NCBI GenBank assembly: GCA_902611145.1
Contig: CACLYO010000008.1
Span: forward strand, 1-53,835
Direction of reading: 5' to 3'
Origin: an uncultured Pelagibacteraceae bacterium
GTDB taxonomy: Bacteria; Pseudomonadota; Alphaproteobacteria; Pelagibacterales; Pelagibacteraceae
Length of the DNA stretch: 53,835 nt
Shown here: positions 7,263 through 15,907 of the stretch, piece after piece
How positions within the stretch are numbered: the stretch's first letter is position 1
Layout of the letters: every line of letters starts with the position of its first letter
Notes under the pieces: model-generated
Seen by the model: only the letters and a program-made list of their open reading frames with translations
What the model was told of the DNA's origin: nothing
Databases searched by the model: none
Position numbers and translations under genes: made by a program

Positions 7263-9563
7263 TTAACTCTCACTTAAATTCATTGTTCTACCAACTTCTT
7301 GCCAAACTGCTCCGTTGTATCTAAAGATATGAATATCGGTTTTTGCATCAGTAGCTGTTTCAGTTGGCTCAGTTGAAGCCGCAAATTCAAACACAGTATT
7401 CCATCCAATAGTATGGCTTCCGTTGAAATTTAATTCTAAACAAATAAAAGCACCTTCAACTGCATTACTTGGTGCAGAAAAAGTCGTATTTTCAGTTGTT
7501 ATATGATAAGCATTTGGTTTAGCTTGAGCATCCCAAGCTACAGCATTTGAAGTTGATGTTATTGCTTGTTGTGGAATGTAAGCTAAATCATTAAATTTAA
7601 TTGCTCCAGTTCCATTTGTAGTAATATCTATATCTCCATTTGCTCCATCAGTTATTACAATTGATCCTGAGTTTGTGCTTGAGTTAGTATCAAGTTTTAA
7701 ATCATAAGCACCATTAGATGATATATGACCAATTTCTGATCCTCCGCCAACACTAACTAAATCGGTTTTAAGAACTACATTTCCTGTTCCATGCGGATTA
7801 ATATCTACATCAGCGTTTGATGCTGAGGTAATATCTTGACCATTGACATCTAAATCTCCACCAAGTTGAGGAGAAGTATCATCAGTAAGATCAGACATAT
7901 CTCCAGATCCATCAGCACCTGATTGAGTAAAGTGAACTCCTACTCCATCGCCATCAGATAAAGTTCCGCTGCTTACGATATGAGTGACAGCAACTTTACT
8001 ATAGCCTGAAGCATCCGTTACGCTACCGCTTACCTTGAATAATGCAAATGTAGATGCTGTTCCTTCTTTTTCAATTCTTACAAAACCTCTAGCAACAGAA
8101 TTTGAAGCATCATCCCAAGATTGAACAAAACCAGAAATATCTGCTCCAGCGTCATCTACATCATCTACATATAAAACAGTAGCACTTGATATTGTTCCAT
8201 TGTTTGCTGAAATTTTACCAGCTCCTTGATCCGCATCTGTCGTTGTAGTTTCCCAAGTCATAGCCAAACCAGCTACACCTTGATTTCCTAAATTTCCTTG
8301 ACTTCCAGTATCACCTTTATCTCCAACTCTAGTAAAGTGAACTGATAATTCGTCATCAGCTGAAAAAGTATTGTTGGAAACTAAATGAGTAACCGCTAAT
8401 TTATTGTAACCGCTTGCGTCAGTTGAACTACCTGTTACAGAAAATCTTGCGTATGTTGAGCTATCGTTAATATCAACAATATGAATATATCCTTTAATTG
8501 TTGAACTTGAATCATCCCAAGTTAAAACATCCGCAGATGTAGTTGCACTATTAGCATCCGCGTCATCAATATAGATTGCTGTAGCAGAAGCATAAGTACC
8601 ATTATTAAATCTTAAATATCCGCCTCCAGGATCACTATCTGTCGTTGATGTTGCAAATTTATAATAGTAACCAGGAATTGCTCCATCTTCTCCACTTGCA
8701 GTAAAAGATAAAAATACTTTATCATCTGCTGCTAAACTTCCAGCACCATCAATATAAGTTAAAGCTAATTTTACATAACCACTAGCATCTGTTGATGCAC
8801 CAGTAATTTTCCAAACGTGCCAAGTATCTAAAGTATTTGATTTAGAAACTCTTATTCTTCCTCTATTAGTCGCATTACCAGTAACATCATCAAACGATAA
8901 TAACCAAGCCGATACATCAGTACCATTTGCTTCTAGATCATCTACATAAGCAGCAGTAGCTGAAGCTAATGTTGTATTGTTAAAACGAATAATTCCGCTA
9001 CCTGGATCACTATCTGTCGTTGTTGTTGAATATGTAAATTGTGCGCTGTCTCCTCCAGCTGGAAGGAAATCTGCTACTGTCGTTAAATCGCCTGAACTAT
9101 CAAATCCTAAAGTTTTACTAGCTCTATCTGTTGCAGATGTAGTAAATTCAGGTGAAGCGATTGTGTTTGTTCTTGATACTTTAAATGATCTATCTAATTG
9201 TTCTTGTAATTCTTGAGCAATTGCTAAGTTTTTATCAACAGCAGTTTCTAATGTATTTGCTGGAAGCGGATCATTTTCTATTAAATCCATTCCTTGAGTT
9301 TGTGTAGTATTTCTTCTTAATATTACTGTTTCACCTGTTGCTGGAATATTGCCAGACGTAAATGTAACAGTTCCACCTGAAGCATTCCCAGCTCCGCTTA
9401 CTGTATAATGAGTAGTTAAAGATTTAACAGTTTCAGTTCCAGTTGATGAACGAATAATAACTTGCATTTCGCTATCAGCTGTAATTTTAAAAGTATAGCT
9501 GAACGCATCAGTAGATGAATTTCCACTATAACTATTCTTAATTGTTGTTGTACTTATTGTCAT
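7263..9563 (-). CDS. Tail fibre protein with three internal repeats
   Basis: 766 aa. Residues 1-165 are the conserved attachment domain (FSYTFKI, LTTHYTVSG, ETVILRRNT, NTLETAVDKN) of T7-like and marine podovirus tail fibres. Three diverged copies of a ~110-aa module follow at about 182-294, 307-417 and 440-552, each with YVDD or YIDD, a WDD/FDD turn, TDASGY and a closing charged Gly turn. A short collagen-like GxY run (about 416-430) lies between copies 2 and 3. The C-terminal part (about 560-766) is Asn/Gly/Asp-rich with trimeric-fibre features. Function: receptor binding. It overlaps the internal protein gene upstream by 4 bp. Confidence 0.85.
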   Translation of the reverse strand: MTISTTTIKNSYSGNSSTDAFSYTFKITADSEMQVIIRSSTGTETVKSLTTHYTVSGAGNASGGTVTFTSGNIPATGETVILRRNTTQTQGMDLIENDPLPANTLETAVDKNLAIAQELQEQLDRSFKVSRTNTIASPEFTTSATDRASKTLGFDSSGDLTTVADFLPAGGDSAQFTYSTTTTDSDPGSGIIRFNNTTLASATAAYVDDLEANGTDVSAWLLSFDDVTGNATNRGRIRVSKSNTLDTWHVWKITGASTDASGYVKLALTYIDGAGSLAADDKVFLSFTASGEDGAIPGYYYKFATSTTDSDPGGGYLRFNNGTYASATAIYIDDADANSATTSADVLTWDDSSSTIKGYIHIVDINDSSTYARFSVTGSSTDASGYNKLAVTHLVSNNTFSADDELSVHFTRVGDKGDTGSQGNLGNQGVAGLAMTWETTTTDADQGAGKISANNGTISSATVLYVDDVDDAGADISGFVQSWDDASNSVARGFVRIEKEGTASTFALFKVSGSVTDASGYSKVAVTHIVSSGTLSDGDGVGVHFTQSGADGSGDMSDLTDDTSPQLGGDLDVNGQDITSASNADVDINPHGTGNVVLKTDLVSVGGGSEIGHISSNGAYDLKLDTNSSTNSGSIVITDGANGDIDITTNGTGAIKFNDLAYIPQQAITSTSNAVAWDAQAKPNAYHITTENTTFSAPSNAVEGAFICLELNFNGSHTIGWNTVFEFAASTEPTETATDAKTDIHIFRYNGAVWQEVGRTMNLSES
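7908..9020 (-). repeat. Three-copy in-frame module inside tail fibre gene
   Basis: Copies at about 8682-9020, 8313-8645 and 7908-8246 encode the diverged modules described for the tail fibre. They are clear at protein level, for example ASATAAYVDD, ASATAIYIDD and SSATVLYVDD, each followed about 50 residues later by TDASGY, so the duplication is old. Confidence 0.8.
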
Positions 9564-12424
9564 TGATTAGTGTTCTCCATAGTTGGTAATGTCATATTTA
9601 ATGGCACTCCTCGATTTTTTGTTAATATTTGATTTATTCCAAGATCAGTTGCTACATTGTTAAATCTTACTCTTACATTAGCTGAATTTTCATAAGCTCC
9701 TAAACTTCCTTCAAAACTATCTGCATTAGCATCTTGAGTTAAATCTGCGTAAGCTAATCTGTCAGCTTTTGAAAAAACATTTTTAATGTAAAATTGTTTT
9801 TGATAATTTTCTAAATTTGGATCATTATATTCTTCAGAATTAAAAGCTTCTGATAAAAGAGTTTTTGCATAAGCTCCTGATCTTTTTTTTAAAAAACTTA
9901 ATTCATCAGATGTATATTCAACATTGGCAGTTATACCTAATCCAAAATCAAATAATTTAGATTTTTTAAATGGCATTATTTCAACACCAGTATTTTTAAT
10001 TTCTTGTCTTATTGGATCATCTTTTTTCCAAGATATTAATCCAAAGTGTTCAACTTCATCACCTAATCTATCAAAATCTTTATTTAAACTTCTAGCATTC
10101 CAAGTTTTTTTGAAATATTCATTCCATTCAACAGCAAGTTTCCTATTATCATCTGATAATACTTTTGTTGTTTGTCTAACAATAGTTGGAACAAATGATG
10201 ATAAAAATTGCTTACTTTGCCTTTCAAAACCTTTTTTAGCACCAAGCATTTCATAATTTTGAAAATCATTCATCGCTTTACCAACACCAGCCATAAATGT
10301 TGAAGAAGCCAAATTTTCTCCAGTTGATAAAATAAAAGCCGTGAACATTCTTAAATAATCAGCTGCTTGATCGTTATCTTGAAATCCTAATTGAGCAATT
10401 GCAGCAAAGTCTGATGCTTGTCTAAAAATCATAGCAACTGGATCTGCTCCAGTAATATTTAATTGAAATCCATTTGGAAAATCTACTGTACTTTTTTGCA
10501 ATCCCAACAATTTTTCCATTTCGGATTTAGAGCCAAATGCTTTTTGTTTAAAAGTAGTACCAATTTCAGGAGAAGTTCCAGTTGTTGACATACCAAAAGG
10601 TTTAGCAATGTTAATACCAGCAACAGCTGAATAGAACATAAAACCTAAAGCCATTTTAGTTTTAGCTTCTTGAGCAGCCACTATTCCGTTTCTACCCGTG
10701 ATGTCGTCTCTATAACTTTTTAATATAGCTGCATTTAATCCTGGTGTTCTTTCTAAAACAAATCCAACAATATTTGCTGGAGTTTGTATAAATGGTAAAT
10801 AATAATTAGAAATTACAGAAAACGGTCCTGATTGAGATTTCATTCCTTGAAGGAATTTTCCCCAATCTAAAACGTCTCCTCTAGTACCCATTTTTGTCTG
10901 ATAAACAGAAGCCAAAGTTTTCTCAAAAGCTTTTTTAGTTGTTTGTTGACTTGGATTAACAACAAGTTCAGCTAACATCATTGGAGCTTTTTCCATTGTT
11001 ATCTGATTAGTCCTAACTGCTTTAACAGTTTCTCTATATGCCATTGCATATATTTCAGATCGATATTCTAAATTTTTAAAATAACTATCAGCAGCAGTTA
11101 AATATTTTGTAGGTATTCTATTTAAAGTTAATATTTTTCCTAAAACATCAACACCAGTTGCAATATTACCTTCTTTTAAATTAAAATTATCAGCAGTAAA
11201 TTTACCTGGTCTTATTTCAATTTTTGATCCACCAAATTGATTTTTAACATTTGGTAAGTTTTTTGGAATACCTTTAAAACCGATACTATCCATTGCAAAA
11301 ATTCTACCAACAGTACTCCACATTTCTTGAGAAGCCATTGATTTACCATAAGCTTTTGCCATACCTTCAAATTCAGCAATACCTACTTCTCCAGTTGCTT
11401 CATCAATCTTACCGCCAAATAATCTTGCACCAAGCTTTCTTTCTTGTAATAAAATTCCTTGAGTAATCCAGTTACCAGCACCATTTCTAATATGAGTTAA
11501 TGGATTAGATAAAATTGCATTAATAAAAACTTCTGCTAATGCATCTGAAGCTTTACTTAAATTTCCAATTAATCCTACTTTTTCATTAACAGCTGCTCTT
11601 GAAACTGCTGTATCTAATTTAAGATAACTTAAAGCTAAATTTCTAATTTGTTCTTCACCACCAAGCTCAGCCATTAATTGTTGTCTATTAAGATCATCAA
11701 AGTTAGCAGCAGTAAATCTTTTATCTCTTACTGGTATTTTAAATTGTTGTAATGCTCTTCCAGTTTCGGTTTGAACACCTTTAATAATTTTTTGTAATTC
11801 AGCAGTAACGGCAAAATGTTGTCTAAAATTTAATATATCTTCAGTTCCACCAGTCTTAGCTATAGCAGCTAAATCATCTAACTTACTTAATGATGCTACT
11901 AATAATTCTCTAGCAGCTAAAATTGTTTCAGCATTTAAAGTTTGACCAGGTTTTAAAGATAATAAAGTTTCTCCTAATTTTTCAGGATTAAGCTGTAAAA
12001 GAGTTGACATCTCTTTTAATGCTTCATTAGAGATTTTGCTTCTTTTTTGTTTATCTATTTGTTTGGCAAACTGTTTGGAAATTTCATCTATAAATTTTAT
12101 AATATCGTCTCTAGTTTCAAATTTAATAATATTAAAATCATCCAATTTTGATGGTTTAATTTTACTATCTTTTCTAAATAATAATTTCTCTGCTTTATCT
12201 TCAGATACTATTGGTAGTTTTCTAATCTTCTTAGGTTTTAAACCTTCTCCAGCATCAATCTTTTTAAGATCAATTGCGTCTCTTTTAAAAAACGCTGGTG
12301 TCGTTTCTTTCTTTTCTTTTAAAGCTGGTCCTTTAATCTTTTCGTCTATTATCTTTTGACCTTTTTCTAAAAGTTCTTTTGCTTCTTTGCTTGTAAATTT
12401 TGACGTTATTACTTTGATTGCCAT
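9560..12424 (-). CDS. Large internal virion (DNA ejection) protein
   Basis: 954 aa, the largest gene here. Mostly helical, Lys-rich N-terminus, with a conserved stretch ILSNPLTHIRNGAGNW (around residue 300) also found in very large phage proteins, and several hydrophobic segments (FMFYSAVAGINIA and others). Position after two other internal-protein candidates and before the tail fibre matches the gp16-type ejection protein of podoviruses, which forms a channel through the cell envelope. I see no lytic transglycosylase domain at the N-terminus, unlike T7 gp16. Role inferred from size and order. Confidence 0.65.
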   Translation of the reverse strand: MAIKVITSKFTSKEAKELLEKGQKIIDEKIKGPALKEKKETTPAFFKRDAIDLKKIDAGEGLKPKKIRKLPIVSEDKAEKLLFRKDSKIKPSKLDDFNIIKFETRDDIIKFIDEISKQFAKQIDKQKRSKISNEALKEMSTLLQLNPEKLGETLLSLKPGQTLNAETILAARELLVASLSKLDDLAAIAKTGGTEDILNFRQHFAVTAELQKIIKGVQTETGRALQQFKIPVRDKRFTAANFDDLNRQQLMAELGGEEQIRNLALSYLKLDTAVSRAAVNEKVGLIGNLSKASDALAEVFINAILSNPLTHIRNGAGNWITQGILLQERKLGARLFGGKIDEATGEVGIAEFEGMAKAYGKSMASQEMWSTVGRIFAMDSIGFKGIPKNLPNVKNQFGGSKIEIRPGKFTADNFNLKEGNIATGVDVLGKILTLNRIPTKYLTAADSYFKNLEYRSEIYAMAYRETVKAVRTNQITMEKAPMMLAELVVNPSQQTTKKAFEKTLASVYQTKMGTRGDVLDWGKFLQGMKSQSGPFSVISNYYLPFIQTPANIVGFVLERTPGLNAAILKSYRDDITGRNGIVAAQEAKTKMALGFMFYSAVAGINIAKPFGMSTTGTSPEIGTTFKQKAFGSKSEMEKLLGLQKSTVDFPNGFQLNITGADPVAMIFRQASDFAAIAQLGFQDNDQAADYLRMFTAFILSTGENLASSTFMAGVGKAMNDFQNYEMLGAKKGFERQSKQFLSSFVPTIVRQTTKVLSDDNRKLAVEWNEYFKKTWNARSLNKDFDRLGDEVEHFGLISWKKDDPIRQEIKNTGVEIMPFKKSKLFDFGLGITANVEYTSDELSFLKKRSGAYAKTLLSEAFNSEEYNDPNLENYQKQFYIKNVFSKADRLAYADLTQDANADSFEGSLGAYENSANVRVRFNNVATDLGINQILTKNRGVPLNMTLPTMENTNQ

Positions 12425-12475
12425 TCATTAAATCCTTGATTATTTTAAAAAGAGATATTTGAAGATACTCTTTAA

Positions 12476-13342
12476 TTACTTATTTTCTGTTACTTTTGAA
12501 ATAATATTGTTTTGCTGATTATCTGATACTTTATTTACAGCAGCCGTAACAGCAGCTGCACCTCCTAATGATAAAGCAGTTTGTTTTACTTGTTCAGGTG
12601 GTATGTTTTTAACCACTTTAACTCCATTCATTATGACATCAAAAAACTTACCAAATGCTCCAAACTCTAAAGCTTGAACTCCTTTATCATACATTTCCTC
12701 AATAGGTGTATCAGGAGCAACACCTATAAAATTTTTTAAACCTCTCATTGAAGCACTATCAACAAATAGTGATTTGTCTTTATCAAAAGCTAATGCACCA
12801 CCTACTCCAAATGCTATTGGCAGACTATAAGATTTAGGAATACCAGCAGATTTTAATTTTTTATAAATCGGATATGTATATGCAGCATCTTGAGCTACTA
12901 CAGCTAAAAGTTTTGAAACTAATGGACTGTCTTTTTCTGCTTTGTCTAAATCGGTTTTAATTTTATCTAATTTTTTATTTAATTCTATAGTTGGTAGTTC
13001 ACTAAGAGGAATGCCTTCTACTTGCATAGCAACTCCAACAAAATTATTAACAAATTGAGTAAAATTAGTTCCACCTCTAATAATAGATATTAAAGTATCT
13101 CTTGGTAAATCTTTAAAAGCAAAATCATAAACATCTTTTAAAAAAATATCATTTTCTCCTTCAGACATTTTAGCTTTATCATCAAATACTATTTCTCCAG
13201 CATCTTTATCAAGCTCATCACCTTCAAGTTCTGCTGTATCAATATTATTATTCTTTAAATTTTGATAAGCATTACTGCTATATAATTTTTCTTGCTCCTG
13301 AATAGGAAAATAAAAATCTTTTAATACGTCAAACTCTTCCAT
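12476..13342 (-). CDS. Putative internal virion protein
   Basis: 288 aa: acidic N-terminus, then alternating amphipathic and Gly/Ala-rich hydrophobic stretches (YSLPIAFGVGGALAF, LSLGGAAAVTAAV) that may insert in membranes. It overlaps the upstream gene by one base and precedes the large ejection protein. Predicted ejectosome component from position and composition; no family recognised. Confidence 0.5.
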   Translation of the reverse strand: MEEFDVLKDFYFPIQEQEKLYSSNAYQNLKNNNIDTAELEGDELDKDAGEIVFDDKAKMSEGENDIFLKDVYDFAFKDLPRDTLISIIRGGTNFTQFVNNFVGVAMQVEGIPLSELPTIELNKKLDKIKTDLDKAEKDSPLVSKLLAVVAQDAAYTYPIYKKLKSAGIPKSYSLPIAFGVGGALAFDKDKSLFVDSASMRGLKNFIGVAPDTPIEEMYDKGVQALEFGAFGKFFDVIMNGVKVVKNIPPEQVKQTALSLGGAAAVTAAVNKVSDNQQNNIISKVTENK

Positions 13343-14994
13343 TATTTATCCTTTTTAAGCTCTTTTCCTAAAGCTCCATCTAAATCTTTATCAAAAACAC
13401 TTAAACGAACACCTAGTACATCTTCTAATATATCAATTCTTTTCATATCTTCTTTATACTGAGAAATATTTTTTGTAGTTTTAAAATTAATAGCAACATC
13501 TTTTCTCATGGTTTCAAAAGTACCTTTTGGATCTTGTCTTAACTGTTCTTTAAAATTTATAATCTTAACTGATCTTGGTTGTGGTAAATCAATTAATTCA
13601 GGTAATTCAGTTTTTGTAAGTTTATTAATAACTTCTTCATAAGCTTGTTCAGGTGAATAGTTTTCTTCAAGTGTTAATCTTTTATATTCATCTATGATTG
13701 TATTTGCTCTAACTTGTTGGTCAAAGTTTTGTGCTTGACCAAATATACTTGCCATTTCCATTGCGTTATCAGAAACTTTTTTAGTATTTATTTTAAGTAA
13801 AGTTAAAAATTTACTATTATCTTTTGCAAAAGTTCTATTCTCTTTATATTTATTAACTAAAGCATTAGTTCTAATAATACTGTCTACACTTAAATTTGCA
13901 GATATATTAGGATCAATATTAACGCTTTCTTGTAAAGCATCTAATTTTTCAAATGTATCGGCTAAAGCAAATTGAGAATTAATAATATCTTCAATTACTG
14001 GATCACTTAATGTTGTACCACCATCAGAATAAAATCTTAATAATGTTTCATATTGCGAATTACTTATAGCTCCTGATTGTCTAGCATCATAAATGTCATC
14101 TAAAGATGGAAGATTAGCATTAGTTTCAGATGTTGGATTTAATCTATGGTTATTTAAAGAAACTAATAAATCTGAAAAGTTAGCTATCTTTTGATCTCTA
14201 TTTTGTTTTTCTCTAAAAATAATATCTTGTTCTTGTTTAGCTACAAAAGAATTATCTGCGTTTCTAAGTGCGTCTAATATACTTTTTGCTCTATTCGGAT
14301 TTACTTTTGAAAGTATATCTTTTCTTACATTATCATCTAATAAATTAATATTACCTGATCTAGCATTATTAATTAATTGAAGTTCAAATGCTTTTTCTCG
14401 AAAATCTTTTTCTTTTTTAATTAATTCTTTTTTACTATATCTAACTTGAACTTTTGGATCGGCAAAGAAACTATCAAATTCTTGATTTCCAATAAATTTT
14501 GTTTGTCCATCAGGATCTGCCATATCTTTAACATAACCATTAAGTAGTTCATCATCAGTAGATTTAGATTTAATAACGTGTCTTGCTGTTATTTCATTTT
14601 TAAGTTTAGGAAATAATTGCAATTGTTGTTTTTGTAAAAAAGTTTTAAATCCATCTTTAACTTCTTTGTTTTGATCTTTTAATAAACTATCAAAATTTTT
14701 AATATCTAAAGATTGTAAAAAAGTTAAGCTATCAGCAACATTTGTACTACTATTATATTTATCATAGTTTTCTGTAACTGTTGGTAATGCTTTAATTGAT
14801 AGATCGTGTATATTATTTCTATCTTCAACAGCTTTAGTTTTTTCAGCAACTCTTTTAATTGAATTACCAATAGCAGTAAATCCTTGTTCTACCATTCCTC
14901 CAATTTGATTAACTGGTAAAGAAACAGCTCCTATTGGAGTATTTTCAAATTGAGCTACTTGTCTATTTGATCTTTCGATTTTAATTTTAGCCAT
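13342..14994 (-). CDS. Putative internal virion protein (gp15-like position)
   Basis: 550 aa, almost all helical and very Lys/Asn/Asp-rich, no membrane segment. It begins near a stretch PVNQIGGMVEQGF also seen in internal core proteins of other podoviruses. It occupies the gp15 slot of the order gp13-14-15-16. One-base overlaps on both sides indicate coupled translation and stoichiometric assembly of the internal core. Confidence 0.6.
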   Translation of the reverse strand: MAKIKIERSNRQVAQFENTPIGAVSLPVNQIGGMVEQGFTAIGNSIKRVAEKTKAVEDRNNIHDLSIKALPTVTENYDKYNSSTNVADSLTFLQSLDIKNFDSLLKDQNKEVKDGFKTFLQKQQLQLFPKLKNEITARHVIKSKSTDDELLNGYVKDMADPDGQTKFIGNQEFDSFFADPKVQVRYSKKELIKKEKDFREKAFELQLINNARSGNINLLDDNVRKDILSKVNPNRAKSILDALRNADNSFVAKQEQDIIFREKQNRDQKIANFSDLLVSLNNHRLNPTSETNANLPSLDDIYDARQSGAISNSQYETLLRFYSDGGTTLSDPVIEDIINSQFALADTFEKLDALQESVNIDPNISANLSVDSIIRTNALVNKYKENRTFAKDNSKFLTLLKINTKKVSDNAMEMASIFGQAQNFDQQVRANTIIDEYKRLTLEENYSPEQAYEEVINKLTKTELPELIDLPQPRSVKIINFKEQLRQDPKGTFETMRKDVAINFKTTKNISQYKEDMKRIDILEDVLGVRLSVFDKDLDGALGKELKKDK

Positions 14995-15455
14995 TAACTA
15001 AGTAAGCTCCTATAAGTTTCTTTATTAGCATAAATATCTCCACCAGCTTTTGCTATGCCAGTTCTAAAAGCAAGTTCACCTTTATAAGCTTCACCTCTAC
15101 CTTTAGCTTCAATTAATAAAGATCTATTAACTTCATTTTGAAAAGTAACTTGAGAATTATAAGTAGCCATTGCTAAATCAAAATCATTTTCCATTTCTTG
15201 GTCAAGCATCATTAAATATGGAGTTTCACCTACTCTATCTACATCAACACCACTTTTTAAAAGATTAACTAAAAGATTACTTTTAATTCTTGCATAATCT
15301 TTAATTAGTTTTGGTTTAGTAATATTTTCAAAAGTTGTTTGTTTAATTTCTGCGTTTCTTCTAGCAAGTGCAGCTTCTTGATATAATAAACTTTCATTAT
15401 ATCTTCCAGTTGCTCTAGCTGCGTATGCTCCAAATATATTTCCTACAAATGCCAT
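14994..15455 (-). CDS. Internal virion protein (gp14-like)
   Basis: 153 aa. The N-terminus MAFVGNIFGAYAARATGRYN followed by LLYQEAALARRNAEI is typical of small helical internal virion proteins located between gp13-like and gp15-like genes. Predicted to be injected with the DNA and to line the ejection channel. Confidence 0.65.
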   Translation of the reverse strand: MAFVGNIFGAYAARATGRYNESLLYQEAALARRNAEIKQTTFENITKPKLIKDYARIKSNLLVNLLKSGVDVDRVGETPYLMMLDQEMENDFDLAMATYNSQVTFQNEVNRSLLIEAKGRGEAYKGELAFRTGIAKAGGDIYANKETYRSLLS

Positions 15456-15907
15456 TATTTAAAAATCCTCGCTAATTGATAATAGTCTGATCCATCAGGA
15501 CCATAATTTTTTTTTAATCCTTCGATTTCCATACCTAACCAAGTTGCAAATCGTACTCCTTCTTTAAATTCCGCTTTAACTGATGTTTGTAATCTTTTAA
15601 TTTTATTTTTTTTACAAACTTCAAGCATTTTATTTACTATTGTTTTTGCTGCTAAAAATTTAACATCAAAAATATTTTGTGAAGCTATAACCCAGCCTTC
15701 AGCAACACCATTCCATAAAACAACTAAACCAAATGCAAATGATGGTTTTCCATTTACAAACATTGTAAAAGCATTTCCAGCTTGAGAATAATTACATATT
15801 CTATTATCTGTAAAACTAGCATCTATTTCCATAAGCTTATAATTCATACCAAAGCTTACTATTTTATCTGCGTCTGATTTCTTAAAAAGTTTTAATTCAT
15901 TAGCCAT
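15455..15907 (-). CDS. T7 gp13-like internal protein (GNAT-like fold)
   Basis: 150 aa with the beta-alpha pattern of acetyltransferase-like proteins: a central strand FAFGLVVLWNGVAEGWVIAS, a helix with KTIVNKMLEVCKK, then RFATWLGMEIEGLKKNYGPDG near the end. T7 gene 13 proteins and relatives (DUF2833-like) show this pattern and are needed for virion assembly. It directly follows the tail tube B gene, as in T7-like genomes. Whether it still binds acyl-CoA is unknown. Confidence 0.7.
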   Translation of the reverse strand: MANELKLFKKSDADKIVSFGMNYKLMEIDASFTDNRICNYSQAGNAFTMFVNGKPSFAFGLVVLWNGVAEGWVIASQNIFDVKFLAAKTIVNKMLEVCKKNKIKRLQTSVKAEFKEGVRFATWLGMEIEGLKKNYGPDGSDYYQLARIFK

